A stretch of DNA of 37,768 nucleotides from Desulfobacula sp. (lineage in GTDB: Bacteria > Desulfobacterota > Desulfobacteria > Desulfobacterales > Desulfobacteraceae). The first letter of the stretch is position 1, and the number at the start of each line of letters is the position of its first letter. The DNA is taken from contig VMSR01000183.1 of assembly GCA_013792075.1 (NCBI GenBank), positions 1 to 37,768 of the forward strand, written 5' to 3'. This document shows positions 19,126-29,311 of this stretch, in pieces. Made by a program: the position numbers and the translations under genes. A model generated the notes under the pieces. That model had not been told where the DNA came from, did not search any database, and saw nothing but the letters and a program-made list of their open reading frames with translations.

Positions 19126-19755
19126 ATGAGCGCAATACTTGGAAAAAAAATCGGGATGACCAATGTGTTTTCCTCGGACGGAAAACTCGTTCCTGTTACG
19201 GTGTTACAGGTCGGCCCCTGCGTTGTTACCCAGGTTAAAACCATGGAAAAAGATGGGTATACAGCGCTTCAGCTCGGATACGACGAAAAGTCTGTTGAAA
19301 AACTGAACAAACCCATGGCAGGTCACTTGAAAAAAGCAGGCGATAAAGGATTTAAAGTCCTTAGAGAGTTCAGGGCTGATAATGTTGAAGAAATGGAAGC
19401 GGGTATGACCCTCGGGACCGAATTGTTTTCTGTGGGTGACAGCGTTAATGTTTCAGGGATTTCTAAGGGCCGCGGTTTTCAGGGAACCATTAAAAGACAC
19501 GGATTTAGCCGTGGACCTGAAACCCATGGGTGTAGAAATCACAGGAAACCTGGTTCGGTTGGAAACAGTGCCTGGCCCAGCAAGATTATCAAAGGGAAAA
19601 AAATGCCGGGCCACATGGGCGTTGACCGGAAAACTGTAAAGAATCTAACCATTGTAGATATTCGGCACCAAGAAAATCTATTGCTGGTTAAAGGTCCGGT
19701 TCCGGGCTGTAAAACAGGTATAATTGAAGTGTACAAGGCTGACGCTAAAAAATAA
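19126..19755 (+). CDS. rplC: 50S ribosomal protein L3
   Basis: 209 residues. It starts [14 protein letters not shown], and the central extension carries [23 protein letters not shown] and [17 protein letters not shown], the loop that reaches the peptidyl-transferase centre. L3 starts 50S assembly. It is 20 nt behind rpsJ. It is followed by an unusually long gap (115 nt) with a perfect hairpin before rplD. Confidence 0.97.
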   Translation: MSAILGKKIGMTNVFSSDGKLVPVTVLQVGPCVVTQVKTMEKDGYTALQLGYDEKSVEKLNKPMAGHLKKAGDKGFKVLREFRADNVEEMEAGMTLGTELFSVGDSVNVSGISKGRGFQGTIKRHGFSRGPETHGCRNHRKPGSVGNSAWPSKIIKGKKMPGHMGVDRKTVKNLTIVDIRHQENLLLVKGPVPGCKTGIIEVYKADAKK

Positions 19756-19760
19756 TTTTT

Positions 19761-19780
19761 ATACACCCGAACGGGTGTAT
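19761..19780 (+). repeat. Perfect 8-bp hairpin in the rplC-rplD gap
   Basis: ATACACCC-GAAC-GGGTGTAT, six nt after the rplC stop. The stem is followed by GTCAGTCTTT, without a T run, so it is not an ordinary terminator for the plus strand. It may stabilise an mRNA end or be part of a control element; the gap goes on for another 90 nt. Confidence 0.6.
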
Positions 19781-19870
19781 GTCAGTCTTTAAAGAGACGA
19801 AAACGCGGCTATGGGTATTGCAAGACACCTCGCAGTGATGCATAGCTGATCAAAAATTAAGAGGAAGAAT

Positions 19871-20491
19871 ATGGCTGCTGTCGATGTATTAAACAGTGCA
19901 GGTAAGAAAGTGTCTGAAGCAGAGCTTACTGATGAAATATTCAGCATACCGGTAAAGACAAGCGTTCTTCATGAAGTGGTTCGATCCCAGCTCGCAGCAA
20001 AGCGAGAAGGGACGGCTGCGTCTAAAACAAGAGCAATGGTTACGGGTAGTACGAAAAAGCTTTACAGACAAAAAGGAACCGGAAATGCACGTGCCGGTAG
20101 TGCGAACTCCCCTTTGAGAAAAGGCGGAGGCGTAATCTTTGGTCCATCCCCACGATCGTATGCTTACAAGGTGCCTAAAAAAGTGCGAAAACTCGCATTG
20201 AAAATGGCCTTAAGCTGTAAATTCACAGATAATACACTCTTTGTGATCGATGATTTTAAACTTGAAGAAATTAAAACTCAGGTGCTGGCTCAGGTTTTGG
20301 CTACTCTGAATCTTCAGGATATTCTCATTGTATCCGATTCAGAGGATATGAATCTTGAATTGTCTTCAAGAAACATACCTGATATTAAAGTAATTAAAAC
20401 TGCGGGTCTGAATGTGTATGATATCTTGAAGTTTAAAAACCTTCTCTTGGTTGAATCAACCATTAAAAATATTGAAGGGAGGTTAAGCTAA
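19871..20491 (+). CDS. rplD: 50S ribosomal protein L4
   Basis: 206 residues. The long loop that lines the exit tunnel is present: [20 protein letters not shown] and [20 protein letters not shown]4 is also the feedback regulator of the S10 operon in E. coli. The C-terminal part ([19 protein letters not shown]) is the normal Rossmann-like half. The ribosome binding site is AAGAGGAAG before ATG. It ends one base before rplW begins, so the two are translationally coupled. Confidence 0.97.
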   Translation: MAAVDVLNSAGKKVSEAELTDEIFSIPVKTSVLHEVVRSQLAAKREGTAASKTRAMVTGSTKKLYRQKGTGNARAGSANSPLRKGGGVIFGPSPRSYAYKVPKKVRKLALKMALSCKFTDNTLFVIDDFKLEEIKTQVLAQVLATLNLQDILIVSDSEDMNLELSSRNIPDIKVIKTAGLNVYDILKFKNLLLVESTIKNIEGRLS

Positions 20492-20492
20492 G

Positions 20493-20780
20493 ATGAAAGA
20501 ATATGACATAATCAGAGGGCCTGTTGTTACTGAAAAAACAACCCTTCAGAAAGAGATGAACAACCAGCTGACTTTAAAAGTAGATACAAGAGCCAACCGG
20601 ATCCAAATCAAAGATGCTGTTGAGAAAAACTTTAATGCCAAAGTAAAACAGATCAGAACGATCCAGGTCAAAGGTAAGGTTAAGCAGCGCGGTAAGATTC
20701 TTGGCAAAAAGAAAGACTGGAAGAAAGCCATTGTCACACTGATGCCAGGGCAACGAATCGATTTTTTTGAAGGTGTTTAA
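20493..20780 (+). CDS. rplW: 50S ribosomal protein L23
   Basis: 95 residues, with the family start [14 protein letters not shown] and the [21 protein letters not shown] loop. L23 lies at the tunnel exit and docks trigger factor and SRP. GGGAGGTTAAG just before its ATG lies inside the end of rplD. Full length and ordinary. Confidence 0.97.
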   Translation: MKEYDIIRGPVVTEKTTLQKEMNNQLTLKVDTRANRIQIKDAVEKNFNAKVKQIRTIQVKGKVKQRGKILGKKKDWKKAIVTLMPGQRIDFFEGV

Positions 20781-20792
20781 AGAGGTATATAT

Positions 20793-21626
20793 ATGTCAAC
20801 AATAATCAAGTCAAAACCGACATCTCCCGGTAGGCGTGCTCAGGAATACCTTTCTTTTGAAGAAATTACGAAAACCACTCCTGAACGATCGCTAACTGTA
20901 AGTATCAACAAGCGGGCTGGTCGAAATTGCTACGGAAGAATTACCAGCAGGCACAGAGGTGGCGGGGCAAAAAAGAAATATCGTATCATTGATTTTAAAC
21001 GGGACAAGGACGGAATTCCGGCCAAAGTGTCTGCCATTGAATATGACCCCAATAGAAGTGCAAGAATTGCACTCCTTGTATATGCGGATGGCGAGAAAAG
21101 ATATATTCTGGCACCCCTGGAAGTCAAGGTGGGTGATGTTTTGGAAACGGGTCCTGAAGCGGATATCAAGCCGGGCAATTGTATGCCCCTTGAAAATATC
21201 CCAACGGGTACAAGAATTCATAATATCGAACTTAAGCAAAACAAGGGTGGTCAAATCGTCAGAAGTGCCGGCGGATATGCCAGACTTATGGCCAAGGAAG
21301 GTACCTATGCCCAGGTTTTACTTCCCTCTGGTGAAGTTCGCATGATTCATGTGAAATGCAAGGCAACCGTTGGCCGGGTCGGCAATGAAAAACATGGGGA
21401 TGTGAGCATCGGAAAAGCTGGGCGTTCCAGATGGATGGGACGGCGTCCCTCTGTCAGGGGTGTTGCCATGAACCCGGTGGATCATCCAATGGGTGGTGGT
21501 GAAGGCCGTTCATCCGGTGGTCGCCAGCCTTGTACTCCTTGGGGCGTTCCCACAAAAGGTAAGCGGACCAGGAATAATGCCAGGACGGATCGGTATATCG
21601 TTAAAAGAAGGGCTAAGAGAAAGTAA
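20793..21626 (+). CDS. rplB: 50S ribosomal protein L2
   Basis: 277 residues. The N-terminal part has [23 protein letters not shown], then the SH3-like barrels, and the C-terminal [26 protein letters not shown] with the His required for peptidyl transfer. L2 joins the subunits and supports the catalytic centre. It is 12 nt behind rplW, in standard S10-operon order. Confidence 0.98.
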   Translation: MSTIIKSKPTSPGRRAQEYLSFEEITKTTPERSLTVSINKRAGRNCYGRITSRHRGGGAKKKYRIIDFKRDKDGIPAKVSAIEYDPNRSARIALLVYADGEKRYILAPLEVKVGDVLETGPEADIKPGNCMPLENIPTGTRIHNIELKQNKGGQIVRSAGGYARLMAKEGTYAQVLLPSGEVRMIHVKCKATVGRVGNEKHGDVSIGKAGRSRWMGRRPSVRGVAMNPVDHPMGGGEGRSSGGRQPCTPWGVPTKGKRTRNNARTDRYIVKRRAKRK

Positions 21627-21639
21627 TAGGTGAATAACT

Positions 21640-21915
21640 ATGCCAAGATCATTAAAAAAAGGACCTTATATCGCTTCTGAACTTTTAAAGAAAGTTCTTG
21701 AGGCCAATAAGGTTAAAACCAACAAAGTAATTAAAACCTGGTCTAGAAGATCAACCATTTTTCCTGAAATGGTAGGTATTACCTTTGCCGTCCACAATGG
21801 GAAAAAATTTATCCCTGTTTTTGTTTCTGAAAATATGGTCGGTCATAAGCTTGGTGAATTTTCACCTACAAGAACATTTTGGGGTCATGCCGGAGATAAG
21901 AAAGCCAAACGGTAA
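21640..21915 (+). CDS. rpsS: 30S ribosomal protein S19
   Basis: 91 residues: [19 protein letters not shown], then [49 protein letters not shown], the conserved family body. S19 sits in the 30S head and contacts the A-site finger. It follows rplB after 13 nt. Full length. Confidence 0.97.
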   Translation: MPRSLKKGPYIASELLKKVLEANKVKTNKVIKTWSRRSTIFPEMVGITFAVHNGKKFIPVFVSENMVGHKLGEFSPTRTFWGHAGDKKAKR

Positions 21916-21947
21916 TCTGCTTCACATGATTAAAGGACACAAGTGAT

Positions 21948-22283
21948 ATGGAAGTTAAAGCAACTACAAGACATACGAGGATTTCAGCATTGAAGCTTCG
22001 GTTGCCGATCAGTGAAGTGAAAGGCAAAAATGCGGGCCAGGCTTTGACATTGTTGAAGTTTATGCCGCTCAAAGCTGCCGGAATTATCTACAAAACATTG
22101 CAGTCAGCAATTGCCAATGCAGAGCATAATAACGAACTGGACGTTGACAAACTGGTTGTAAAGAATATTATCGTCGATCAGGGTGCTTCTATGAAACGGT
22201 TCAGGCCGCGGGCAAGGGGAAGAGCTAGTCGAATTTTGAAACGAACCAGTCATATTACAGTTATCGTTAAAGATACTGTCTAA
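21948..22283 (+). CDS. rplV: 50S ribosomal protein L22
   Basis: 111 residues. The two ends of the beta-hairpin that reaches the tunnel constriction are visible, with [32 protein letters not shown]. The macrolide-relevant loop shows no deletion or insertion. The ribosome binding site is AAAGGACAC before ATG. It sits between rpsS and rpsC as usual. Confidence 0.97.
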   Translation: MEVKATTRHTRISALKLRLPISEVKGKNAGQALTLLKFMPLKAAGIIYKTLQSAIANAEHNNELDVDKLVVKNIIVDQGASMKRFRPRARGRASRILKRTSHITVIVKDTV

Positions 22284-22299
22284 GTAAGGAGGAACAGGC

Positions 22300-22953
22300 T
22301 TGGGCCAGAAAGTACATCCTACCGGATTAAGATTAGGCATCATCAGAACATGGGATTCTAGATGGTATGCAGACAAAGAGTATGCTGATTTTGTTGAAGA
22401 AGATTTCAAGGTCAGAAAATTCTTGAAAAAGAAACTCTATCATGCCGGCATATCCAAAATAGAGATCGAAAGATTTTCAAAACAGATAAGGCTTCGTGTT
22501 TTTGCCGCAAGACCGGGTATCATCATCGGTAAAAAAGGGGCGGAAATAGCATTGCTCAAAAAAGAGCTTGAAAATATGATCAAACCAGCAGTTCTGATTG
22601 ATATCAAAGAAGTCAGAAGGCCAGAGATTGATGCGCAGCTTGTGGCGGAGAACATTGCCCAGCAACTTGAAAGAAGAATCGCCTTCAGAAGGGCTATGAA
22701 ACGAAGCGTTTCTACTGCCATGCGATTCGGAGCCAAGGGTATTAAAATTATCTGCTCCGGCCGTCTTGGCGGAGCTGAAATGGCAAGAACCGAATGGTAT
22801 AAAGAAGGACGGGTTCCGTTGCATACTCTTAGGGCAGACGTTGATTACGGCTTTATTGAAGCGAAAACCACATACGGACTCATTGGTATCAAAACGTTCA
22901 TTTTTAAGGGTGAGGTGTTGCGTCCAGGTGAACAGGCTTTGGCGACACAATAG
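22300..22953 (+). CDS. rpsC: 30S ribosomal protein S3
   Basis: 217 residues from a TTG start ([20 protein letters not shown]). The strong AAGGAGGAACAGGC before TTG fixes the start. The KH domain has [20 protein letters not shown]; the C-terminal half has [21 protein letters not shown] and [33 protein letters not shown]3 lines the mRNA entry and helps unwind mRNA. Confidence 0.97.
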   Translation: MGQKVHPTGLRLGIIRTWDSRWYADKEYADFVEEDFKVRKFLKKKLYHAGISKIEIERFSKQIRLRVFAARPGIIIGKKGAEIALLKKELENMIKPAVLIDIKEVRRPEIDAQLVAENIAQQLERRIAFRRAMKRSVSTAMRFGAKGIKIICSGRLGGAEMARTEWYKEGRVPLHTLRADVDYGFIEAKTTYGLIGIKTFIFKGEVLRPGEQALATQ

Positions 22954-22975
22954 AGGCGATTAGGAGAAAAAGCAA

Positions 22976-23386
22976 ATGCTTAGTCCAAAAAATGTAAAAT
23001 TCCGTAAAGAATTCCGGGGAAGAACCAAAGGAGTTCCCACACGGGGAAATACTTTGAGTTTTGGAGATTTCGGTCTCCAGGCCGTGGAATGCGGATATAT
23101 TAATGCAAGGCAAATTGAAGCGGCCAGGGTGGCAATGACCAGACATGCAAAAAGAGCTGGTAAAAGCTGGATCCGGTTTTTCCCCGACCATCCTGTTACA
23201 AAAAAACCCGCAGAAGTCAGAATGGGTAAGGGTAAGGGAGCAACCGACGCCTGGGTAGCCAGAATTAAGCCCGGCAAGATCCTTTACGAAATGGAAGGGA
23301 TTCCAAGAGATCTGGCCAAAGAAGCCCTGAGGCTTGCTGCAAGAAAACTTTCCATTAAAACACGATTTGTGGAAAGGAGCAAGTAA
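22976..23386 (+). CDS. rplP: 50S ribosomal protein L16
   Basis: 136 residues ([19 protein letters not shown]). Conserved parts are [31 protein letters not shown] and [28 protein letters not shown]16 positions A-site tRNA in the 50S. It is followed by rpmC after 2 nt, so coupling is likely. Confidence 0.97.
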   Translation: MLSPKNVKFRKEFRGRTKGVPTRGNTLSFGDFGLQAVECGYINARQIEAARVAMTRHAKRAGKSWIRFFPDHPVTKKPAEVRMGKGKGATDAWVARIKPGKILYEMEGIPRDLAKEALRLAARKLSIKTRFVERSK

Positions 23387-23388
23387 CG

Positions 23389-23586
23389 ATGAAGATCATC
23401 GAGATTAGAGAAATGGGTGCAGATCAGATTAAAGAAAAGCTTGTTGAACTCAAAAAAGAATTGTTCAACCTTCGGTTTCAGAATGGGGTTGGACAGCTTG
23501 AGAACACTGCAACGCTGTCAAATGTCAAAAAAGATATTGCCAGACTCTATACAATATCAAAAGAAATGAAGTTAAACATTATTTAA
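23389..23586 (+). CDS. rpmC: 50S ribosomal protein L29
   Basis: 65 residues, a helical hairpin ([46 protein letters not shown]). The family core LFNLRFQ...GQLENT is exact. L29 sits beside L23 at the tunnel exit. A GGAAAGGAG at the end of rplP serves as its ribosome binding site. Confidence 0.97.
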   Translation: MKIIEIREMGADQIKEKLVELKKELFNLRFQNGVGQLENTATLSNVKKDIARLYTISKEMKLNII

Positions 23587-23602
23587 TGTAAGAGTTATAG
23601 AT

Positions 23603-23863
23603 ATGGAAAATATTCAAAATAATAAAAAAGAGCTGATGGGTCTGATTATATCTGATAAAATGGATAAATCAGTGGTTGTCCAGGTTGAAAGATTTGTACA
23701 ACATAAAGTTTATAGAAAATTCATCAAACGGTATAAGAAATACCATGCCCACGATGAAACTAACGAGTGCAGGATTGGTGATGAAGTAAAAATCATCGAA
23801 ACCAGACCTCTAAGTAAGATGAAACGCTTTCGGGTGACCGAGATTCTAAAGAAAGCGCTTTAG
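23603..23863 (+). CDS. rpsQ: 30S ribosomal protein S17
   Basis: 86 residues with the OB-fold motifs [31 protein letters not shown], then [35 protein letters not shown]. It binds 16S rRNA in the 30S body. The N-terminus is a few residues longer ([10 protein letters not shown]) than the shortest relatives. It is the last S10-operon gene, followed by rplN after 16 nt. Confidence 0.97.
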   Translation: MENIQNNKKELMGLIISDKMDKSVVVQVERFVQHKVYRKFIKRYKKYHAHDETNECRIGDEVKIIETRPLSKMKRFRVTEILKKAL

Positions 23864-23879
23864 CTAAAGGAGTTATGAA

Positions 23880-24248
23880 ATGATTCAAACTGAAAGCAGA
23901 CTTACTGTAGCAGATAACTCCGGCGCAAAGGAATTGTACTGTATCAAGGTACTGGGTGGATCCAAAAGAAGATACGCGAGCATTGGAGACATCATTGTTG
24001 TTTCTGTTAAAGAGGCAATTCCCAATGCAAAAGTCAGCAAAGGAGATGTTGTCCAGGCTGTTATTGTAAGAACCAAAAAAGAGATATCCAGACCGGATGG
24101 GTCGTCCATCAGATTTGATGACAACTCTGCTGTGATTTTAAGTAAAAATAACGAACCGGTAGGTACCCGTATCTTTGGTCCGGTGGCAAGAGAATTAAGG
24201 GCTAAAAGATTTATGAAAATAGTCTCTCTGGCCCCAGACGTACTATAA
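23880..24248 (+). CDS. rplN: 50S ribosomal protein L14
   Basis: 122 residues ([27 protein letters not shown]), ending with [19 protein letters not shown], the exact family pattern and length. L14 forms an intersubunit bridge and is where RsfS docks. The ribosome binding site is AAAGGAG before ATG. It opens the spc-operon part. Confidence 0.98.
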   Translation: MIQTESRLTVADNSGAKELYCIKVLGGSKRRYASIGDIIVVSVKEAIPNAKVSKGDVVQAVIVRTKKEISRPDGSSIRFDDNSAVILSKNNEPVGTRIFGPVARELRAKRFMKIVSLAPDVL

Positions 24249-24274
24249 TTATCGGGTTATTGGAGAAAAATTCC

Positions 24275-24604
24275 ATGGAAGCAGTAAAGATAAGAATTAA
24301 GAAAGATGACAAGGTTAAAATCCTCACCGGAAAAGACAAGGGTAAGATCGGAAAAGTCTTGAAGGTTGTCAAAAAAACCAACCGCGTTGTTGTTGAAAAC
24401 ATTAACGTTGTGAAAGTCCATCAGAGACCTACGCAGGCAAATCCGCAGGGCGGCATTGTAGATAAAACAATGCCCATGAATGTGTCCAATCTTATGGTCA
24501 TGTGCAATTCCTGTGTGAAACCTACTCGGATTGGAATCAAACAACTGGAAGATGGTAAACGGGTCAGAATCTGCAAAAAATGCAGTCAGCAGATAGATTC
24601 TTAA
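24275..24604 (+). CDS. rplX: 50S ribosomal protein L24
   Basis: 109 residues from the ATG at 24275 ([17 protein letters not shown]). The KOW motif is [22 protein letters not shown]. The C-terminal part has two CxxC pairs (CNSCVKP and CKKC), a zinc-ribbon form. Start choice: TTGGAGAAAAATTCC before the ATG contains the ribosome binding site GGAG at 9 nt. A TTG at 24260 lies in the binding site itself and is unlikely. Confidence 0.96.
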   Translation: MEAVKIRIKKDDKVKILTGKDKGKIGKVLKVVKKTNRVVVENINVVKVHQRPTQANPQGGIVDKTMPMNVSNLMVMCNSCVKPTRIGIKQLEDGKRVRICKKCSQQIDS

Positions 24605-24625
24605 GACCAAAGCCGGAGAGAATAA

Positions 24626-25165
24626 ATGACCACTCTTAAGGAAAAATATATTAACGAAGTTGTTCCAAAACTCAAGGAAACCTTTAATTATTCAAATGAA
24701 TTACAGGTGCCTAAGTTAGAGAAAATCGTATTGAACATGGGGCTGGGTGAAGCTGTCAGAAATCCAAAGATTGTAGAAGCTGCTGCCCAGGAACTAACAT
24801 TGATTGCGGGCCAGAGAACTGTTGTTACAAGGGCCAAAAAACCCATTGCCAACTTCAAACTGCGCGCAGATCTGCCCATTGGATGCAAGGTTACCCTGCG
24901 TCGTGAAAAGATGTTCGATTTTTTTGACAGACTTGTTAATATCGCGTTACCTCGTGTGAGGGATTTTAGAGGAATATCAGGCAAATCATTTGATGGCCGT
25001 GGCAATTTTTCCATGGGTATCACTGAGCACATCATATTCCCTGAAATAGACTATGATAAGACCGAAAGCATTAAGGGTCTTAATATTACGGTTGTAACCA
25101 CAGCTAAAACCGATGAAGAAGGCAAAGTTTTCCTGAAGCTTCTGGGAATGCCCTTCAAAAATTAG
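24626..25165 (+). CDS. rplE: 50S ribosomal protein L5
   Basis: 179 residues. Conserved [45 protein letters not shown], and [34 protein letters not shown]5 binds 5S rRNA and contacts P-site tRNA and S13. Full length, standard spc order. Confidence 0.98.
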   Translation: MTTLKEKYINEVVPKLKETFNYSNELQVPKLEKIVLNMGLGEAVRNPKIVEAAAQELTLIAGQRTVVTRAKKPIANFKLRADLPIGCKVTLRREKMFDFFDRLVNIALPRVRDFRGISGKSFDGRGNFSMGITEHIIFPEIDYDKTESIKGLNITVVTTAKTDEEGKVFLKLLGMPFKN

Positions 25166-25183
25166 GATCTTAAGGAGGAAAGC

Positions 25184-25369
25184 TTGGCTAAAAAATCTTT
25201 AATCGCAAAAGCGGGAAGAACACCAAAGTTTGCTGTACGTGCGTATAACAGATGCCCCTTATGCGGTAGACCAAGAGGATTTATCAGAAAAGCTGGTATT
25301 TGCAGAATTTGTTTCCGGACCCTTGCCTCAGAAGGCAAGTTGCCTGGTGTTACCAAATCAAGTTGGTAA
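25184..25369 (+). CDS. rpsN: 30S ribosomal protein S14, short zinc-binding type
   Basis: 61 residues from a TTG start ([16 protein letters not shown]), with AAGGAGGAAAGC before it. Two CxxC pairs (CPLC and CRIC) form the zinc site. This is the C+ short form, rather than the approximately 100-residue zinc-free E. coli form. S14 sits in the 30S head near S3 and S10. Confidence 0.97.
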   Translation: MAKKSLIAKAGRTPKFAVRAYNRCPLCGRPRGFIRKAGICRICFRTLASEGKLPGVTKSSW

Positions 25370-25434
25370 TAATAAATTCTAAAAAAATTGTTAATGACAA
25401 AATTTAATACCAGCGGATTTTAAGGAGATTAAAA

Positions 25435-25833
25435 ATGGCAATTAGTGATCCAATTGCAGACATGCTTACGATTATAAGAAACGGCGGAAAAGCAAGTCTT
25501 GCTAAAGTGGATATCCCCGGATCAACGATCAAAGTGGAAATGGTGCGGGTGCTAAAAGAACAAGGATATATTAAAGATTATAAATTCCTTGAAAACGAGA
25601 CACAGGGCGTATTGCGTGTGTATCTAAAATATGTTTCTGATGGCAAACCCACAATTTTTGGCATCGACAGAGTCAGTAAACCTTCTTGCAGGGTTTACAA
25701 CAAGGCAAAACAGATTAAGCCGGTTTTAAACGGCCTGGGCATCTCCATTGTTTCAACTTCTAAGGGGTTGATGACGGACAAACAGGCGATCGAAGCGAAC
25801 GTCGGCGGTGAAATTCTTTGTAACGTATGGTAA
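25435..25833 (+). CDS. rpsH: 30S ribosomal protein S8
   Basis: 132 residues (MAISDPIADMLTIIRNGGKA). The C-terminal part has RVSKPSCRVY, then GLGISIVSTSKGLMTDKQA and GGEILCNVW, the exact family ending. S8 binds helix 21 of 16S rRNA and in E. coli represses the spc operon through an L5-region mRNA site. A 65-nt AT-rich gap precedes it, with TTAAGGAG as the ribosome binding site. Confidence 0.97.
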   Translation: MAISDPIADMLTIIRNGGKASLAKVDIPGSTIKVEMVRVLKEQGYIKDYKFLENETQGVLRVYLKYVSDGKPTIFGIDRVSKPSCRVYNKAKQIKPVLNGLGISIVSTSKGLMTDKQAIEANVGGEILCNVW

Positions 25834-25847
25834 GACAGGAGTAGAAT

Positions 25848-26390
25848 ATGTCTAGAATAGGAAAACAGCCGGTTCAGCTTCCAGATAAGGTCGCAATTAC
25901 CCTTGATGGAGATATGATTTATGTTAAGGGGCCTAAAGGCAATCTTGATCGAAAACTGCACCCGGCAATTAATATTGAAATTAATGACAAGGTGTTAAAC
26001 GTCAAAACCGATAACAGTGACAAGAAAAAAATGGCCTTACAGGGGCTCTTCAGGTCCTTGATTTTTAATATGGTCACAGGTGTCACTACTGGTTATGAAA
26101 AAAAACTTCTTCTTTCCGGAATCGGATATCGTGCTGAAACAAAAGGAAAGAACCTTGTACTGAATGTCGGATATTCAAACCCGGTTGATTTTGAGCTTCC
26201 CGATGGAATCTCTGCCACGGTTGATAAAAATACGGAGATTACCCTGACCAGCATTGACAAAGAGCTTCTTGGGCAGGCGGCAGCAAATATCCGAGCTATA
26301 AGACCTCCTGAACCCTACAAGGGCAAAGGCATCATGTATTCAGATGAAAGAATTATCAGAAAAGCTGGTAAGACTGCTGGTAAAGACTAA
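25848..26390 (+). CDS. rplF: 50S ribosomal protein L6
   Basis: 180 residues ([31 protein letters not shown]). The two repeated domains and the terminal [28 protein letters not shown] are normal. L6 lies near the sarcin-ricin loop. The ribosome binding site is ACAGGAG before ATG. Confidence 0.98.
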   Translation: MSRIGKQPVQLPDKVAITLDGDMIYVKGPKGNLDRKLHPAINIEINDKVLNVKTDNSDKKKMALQGLFRSLIFNMVTGVTTGYEKKLLLSGIGYRAETKGKNLVLNVGYSNPVDFELPDGISATVDKNTEITLTSIDKELLGQAAANIRAIRPPEPYKGKGIMYSDERIIRKAGKTAGKD

Positions 26391-26410
26391 TAGGTGGGAA
26401 ACTAAAGATT

Positions 26411-26779
26411 ATGGGAAATACATCACCAAGGCTTGTATCAAGGCTTAAACGAAAAAAACGAATCAGAAAAAGTATTTTTGGAAGTCAGGACCGTCCGAGA
26501 ATGAGCATTTTCAGAACGGCTAACCACATCTATGCACAGATCATAGATGATACAAAAGGGGTAACCCTCGCATCTGCATCCACCGTGGATAAAGAATACA
26601 AAGAAAATCCTGTGGCTGGTAAAAAACAGGAAATTGCAAAGGCGGTTGGAAACCTTATCGGCAAAAGGGCTATTGATAAAGGAATTACAAAAGTAGTTCT
26701 GGACAGGAATGGGTTTCTTTATCACGGTCGTATCAAAGCCCTTTCAGACGCGGCCCGCGAAGCCGGCTTGATATTCTAA
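26411..26779 (+). CDS. rplR: 50S ribosomal protein L18
   Basis: 122 residues. The basic N-terminus [15 protein letters not shown] binds 5S rRNA; the rest ([20 protein letters not shown], and [27 protein letters not shown]) is the conserved fold. It contacts 5S rRNA together with L5. It is followed by rpsE after 16 nt. Confidence 0.97.
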   Translation: MGNTSPRLVSRLKRKKRIRKSIFGSQDRPRMSIFRTANHIYAQIIDDTKGVTLASASTVDKEYKENPVAGKKQEIAKAVGNLIGKRAIDKGITKVVLDRNGFLYHGRIKALSDAAREAGLIF

Positions 26780-26795
26780 TTAAGGAGGAAGACCC

Positions 26796-27290
26796 TTGGC
26801 AAGACAACAGATGGAAGATAATGGATTAATCGATAAGGTTGTAAGAATCAACCGTGTTGCAAAAGTTGTAAAAGGCGGTAGAAATTTTAGTTTCAGTGCT
26901 TTGGTTGTGGTCGGAGATGGTGAAGGCAGTGTTGGGTATGGCCTGGGCAAAGCGACTGAAGTTCCGGAAGCCATTAAGAAAGGTATGGAAAAAGCCAAAC
27001 GGAATATGGTTAAAGTGTCTCTGTTAAACGGCACAGTTCCTTTTGAGGTTGTAGGCCATGCAGGGGCGGGTCGTGTTCTTTTAAAACCGGCTTCTCCCGG
27101 TACGGGTTTGATTGCCGGCGGTGGCATCCGTGCTGTCCTCGAGGCAGTCGGGGTTACAGATATCCTGACCAAATGTATCGGCACTCATAATACCCAAAAT
27201 ATTGTCAGAGCAACCATGGCTGGTTTACTATCCCTTTGTTCCAAGGAAGAAGTTGCTAAAAGACGTGGTCTTAGACCTGAAGACATATAA
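26796..27290 (+). CDS. rpsE: 30S ribosomal protein S5
   Basis: 164 residues from a TTG start with TTAAGGAGGAAGACCC before it. Conserved [27 protein letters not shown] (the loop linked to spectinomycin binding, wild-type pattern), then [22 protein letters not shown] and [20 protein letters not shown]5 helps shape the decoding site and mRNA entry. Confidence 0.97.
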   Translation: MARQQMEDNGLIDKVVRINRVAKVVKGGRNFSFSALVVVGDGEGSVGYGLGKATEVPEAIKKGMEKAKRNMVKVSLLNGTVPFEVVGHAGAGRVLLKPASPGTGLIAGGGIRAVLEAVGVTDILTKCIGTHNTQNIVRATMAGLLSLCSKEEVAKRRGLRPEDI

Positions 27291-27301
27291 AGAGGTAGAC
27301 A

Positions 27302-27484
27302 ATGACTGAAAAAGTGAAAATCACACAAATAAGAAGCACCATAGGACGTCCTGCTGTACAAGGTCGAATTATTCGCTCTCTGGGCATACGCCGTATGCAC
27401 CATACAGTTGAACATACTAAGGATCCCGTCATTCTAGGACAAATTATCAAAGTTTCACACCTGGTGAAAGTAGAGGAGGTGTAA
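27302..27484 (+). CDS. rpmD: 50S ribosomal protein L30
   Basis: 60 residues (TEKVKITQIRSTIGRPAVQGRIIRSLGIRRMHHTVEHTKDPVILGQIIKVSHLVKV), the full family pattern. It starts with AAAGAGGTAGACA before ATG and is followed after 2 nt by rplO, whose ribosome binding site (GAGGAGGTG) lies in its 3' end. Confidence 0.97.
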   Translation: MTEKVKITQIRSTIGRPAVQGRIIRSLGIRRMHHTVEHTKDPVILGQIIKVSHLVKVEEV

Positions 27485-27486
27485 AT

Positions 27487-27921
27487 ATGCAACTTCATGA
27501 TTTAGCACCTGCTCCCGGCAGCAGAAAAAATAGAAAACGGGTGGGCAGAGGACCGGGTTCCGGTACGGGAAAAACTTCCGGTAAGGGACACAAGGGGCTT
27601 AAGGCCCGCTCCGGCGGAAGTGTCAGACCTGGGTTCGAAGGTGGACAGATGCCCATCTATCGTCGCCTTCCCAAACGCGGATTTACCAATATATTTAAAA
27701 CTAACAATGCTGTTTTAAATATTGGGGACTTGGATAGATTTGATGACGGTGCAACCATTGATATGGATGCCCTGAGGCAGGTCGGTCTGGTCAAAGGAAG
27801 CGTCGACGGGGCCAAACTTCTCGGTAATGGGGACACAACAAAGAAATTTGTTTTAAAGAATATTCTTGTCTCCAAAGTGGCCAAAGAGAAGATCGAATCT
27901 GCCGGTGGCAGCATAGAATAA
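27487..27921 (+). CDS. rplO: 50S ribosomal protein L15
   Basis: 144 residues. The long basic N-terminal extension KNRKRVGRGPGSGTGKTSGKGHKG and GFEGGQMPIYRRLPKRGFTN are exact for the family. L15 is a late 50S assembly protein. It lies immediately before secY, as in most bacteria. Confidence 0.97.
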   Translation: MQLHDLAPAPGSRKNRKRVGRGPGSGTGKTSGKGHKGLKARSGGSVRPGFEGGQMPIYRRLPKRGFTNIFKTNNAVLNIGDLDRFDDGATIDMDALRQVGLVKGSVDGAKLLGNGDTTKKFVLKNILVSKVAKEKIESAGGSIE

Positions 27922-27953
27922 CTGATATTGAGAGTGATCTAAGGATATTGTCG

Positions 27954-29273
27954 ATGATCGAGAACAGCTACCAGAATTTGTTTAAACTTCCTGATCTCAA
28001 ACGGAAACTTTTTATTACACTTGCATTATTGTTTGTGTACCGTGTGGGGGTCCATGTGCCCACACCCGGGATTGATGGGGCAGCATTGGCGTCCTTTTTT
28101 GCTTCGGCACAAGGGACTTTATTTTCAATGTTCAATATGTTCTCTGGAGGGGCGTTGGAAAGGCTTTCCATCTTTGCCCTGGGGATCATGCCTTATATCA
28201 GTTCATCTATTATTTTAGAACTAATGACAGTTGTGGTTCCCCATCTTGCACAATTAAAAAAAGAGGGGGACGCGGGCAGAAAAAAGAAAACCCAATACAC
28301 CCGGTATGGAACGGTTGTCCTGAGTGTTATCCAGGGGTTTGGTATCAGTGTTGGGCTTGAAGCAATGACCTCTCCTGCCGGGGTGGCCATTGTACCTTAT
28401 CCGGGTTGGGCATTCCGTTTGATCACCATCATTACCCTGACAGCCGGTACGGCATTCATCATGTGGTTGGGGGAGCAGATTACGGAAAGAGGTATCGGTA
28501 ACGGTATCTCTCTGATTATTTTTGCCGGAATCGTTGCCAATATGCCGTCTGCACTTGGAAACACTGTGCGGTTAATGAGTACGGGGGAGATGGGCATTTT
28601 TTCCCTTATTATCCTAATTGTTTTGATGGTCGCTGTTGTTGCCTGTATCATCTATATGGAACAGGCCCAACGAAGAATACCGGTTCATTATGCAAAAAGG
28701 GTTGTTGGAAGGAAGATGTATGGGGGCCAGACATCTCATTTGCCTTTGAAGATTAATACAGCCGGCGTTATACCGCCGATCTTTGCATCTTCCATCATCA
28801 TGTTCCCAACAACTTTGGCCCAATTTATCAATCTGCCGGTTATGCAGACCATAGCCGCTTTGTTCAGTCCTGGTACCGTCTGGTACTACCTCCTCTATAT
28901 CGGGTTTATTGTCTTTTTCTGCTTTTTTTATACGGCAGTGCAGTTTAATCCTGAGGATGTGGCTGAAAACATGAAAAAAAATGGGGGATATATTCCCGGG
29001 ATCAGACCTGGGAAAAAAACCTCAGAGTACATCGACAGAGTGTTGACACGGATTACCGTCGGAGGAGCTGTCTATGTTTCAGCCGTCTGTGTTCTTCCCA
29101 CAATGTTGATGGATAAATTCAATGTTCCATTTTATTTCGGCGGCACAGCCCTCTTGATTGTTGTCGGGGTATCAATAGATACCATCTCCCAGATTGAGTC
29201 CCACCTGATATCTGGTAATTATAACGGCTTCCTCGGTCGGTCCGGGGCAAAACGCATCAAGGGTAGATCCTAA
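27954..29273 (+). CDS. secY: Protein translocase channel subunit SecY
   Basis: 439 residues from ATG 27954, with AAGG at 9 nt; a TTG at 27948 is only 3 nt from that site and less likely. About ten transmembrane helices can be followed, beginning with KLFITLALLFVYRVGVHVPTPG. Also visible are the SecA-binding cytoplasmic loop (QRRIPVHYAKRVVGRKMYGG) and the C-terminal loop FNPEDVAENMKKNGGYIPGIRPG. It forms the Sec channel with the SecE encoded at 4681. No adk or map follows, unlike in many related operons. Confidence 0.97.
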   Translation: MIENSYQNLFKLPDLKRKLFITLALLFVYRVGVHVPTPGIDGAALASFFASAQGTLFSMFNMFSGGALERLSIFALGIMPYISSSIILELMTVVVPHLAQLKKEGDAGRKKKTQYTRYGTVVLSVIQGFGISVGLEAMTSPAGVAIVPYPGWAFRLITIITLTAGTAFIMWLGEQITERGIGNGISLIIFAGIVANMPSALGNTVRLMSTGEMGIFSLIILIVLMVAVVACIIYMEQAQRRIPVHYAKRVVGRKMYGGQTSHLPLKINTAGVIPPIFASSIIMFPTTLAQFINLPVMQTIAALFSPGTVWYYLLYIGFIVFFCFFYTAVQFNPEDVAENMKKNGGYIPGIRPGKKTSEYIDRVLTRITVGGAVYVSAVCVLPTMLMDKFNVPFYFGGTALLIVVGVSIDTISQIESHLISGNYNGFLGRSGAKRIKGRS

Positions 29274-29311
29274 ATTAATTGGTTAATATCAATAGGAGAT
29301 GAAATAAGATT

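Noticed and set aside
7919-19851. The 12-mer TGCATAGCTGAT shared by the rplL-rpoB and rplC-rplD gaps
   Set aside because: In 37 kb many exact 12-mer pairs are expected by chance, and the flanking sequence is not similar.
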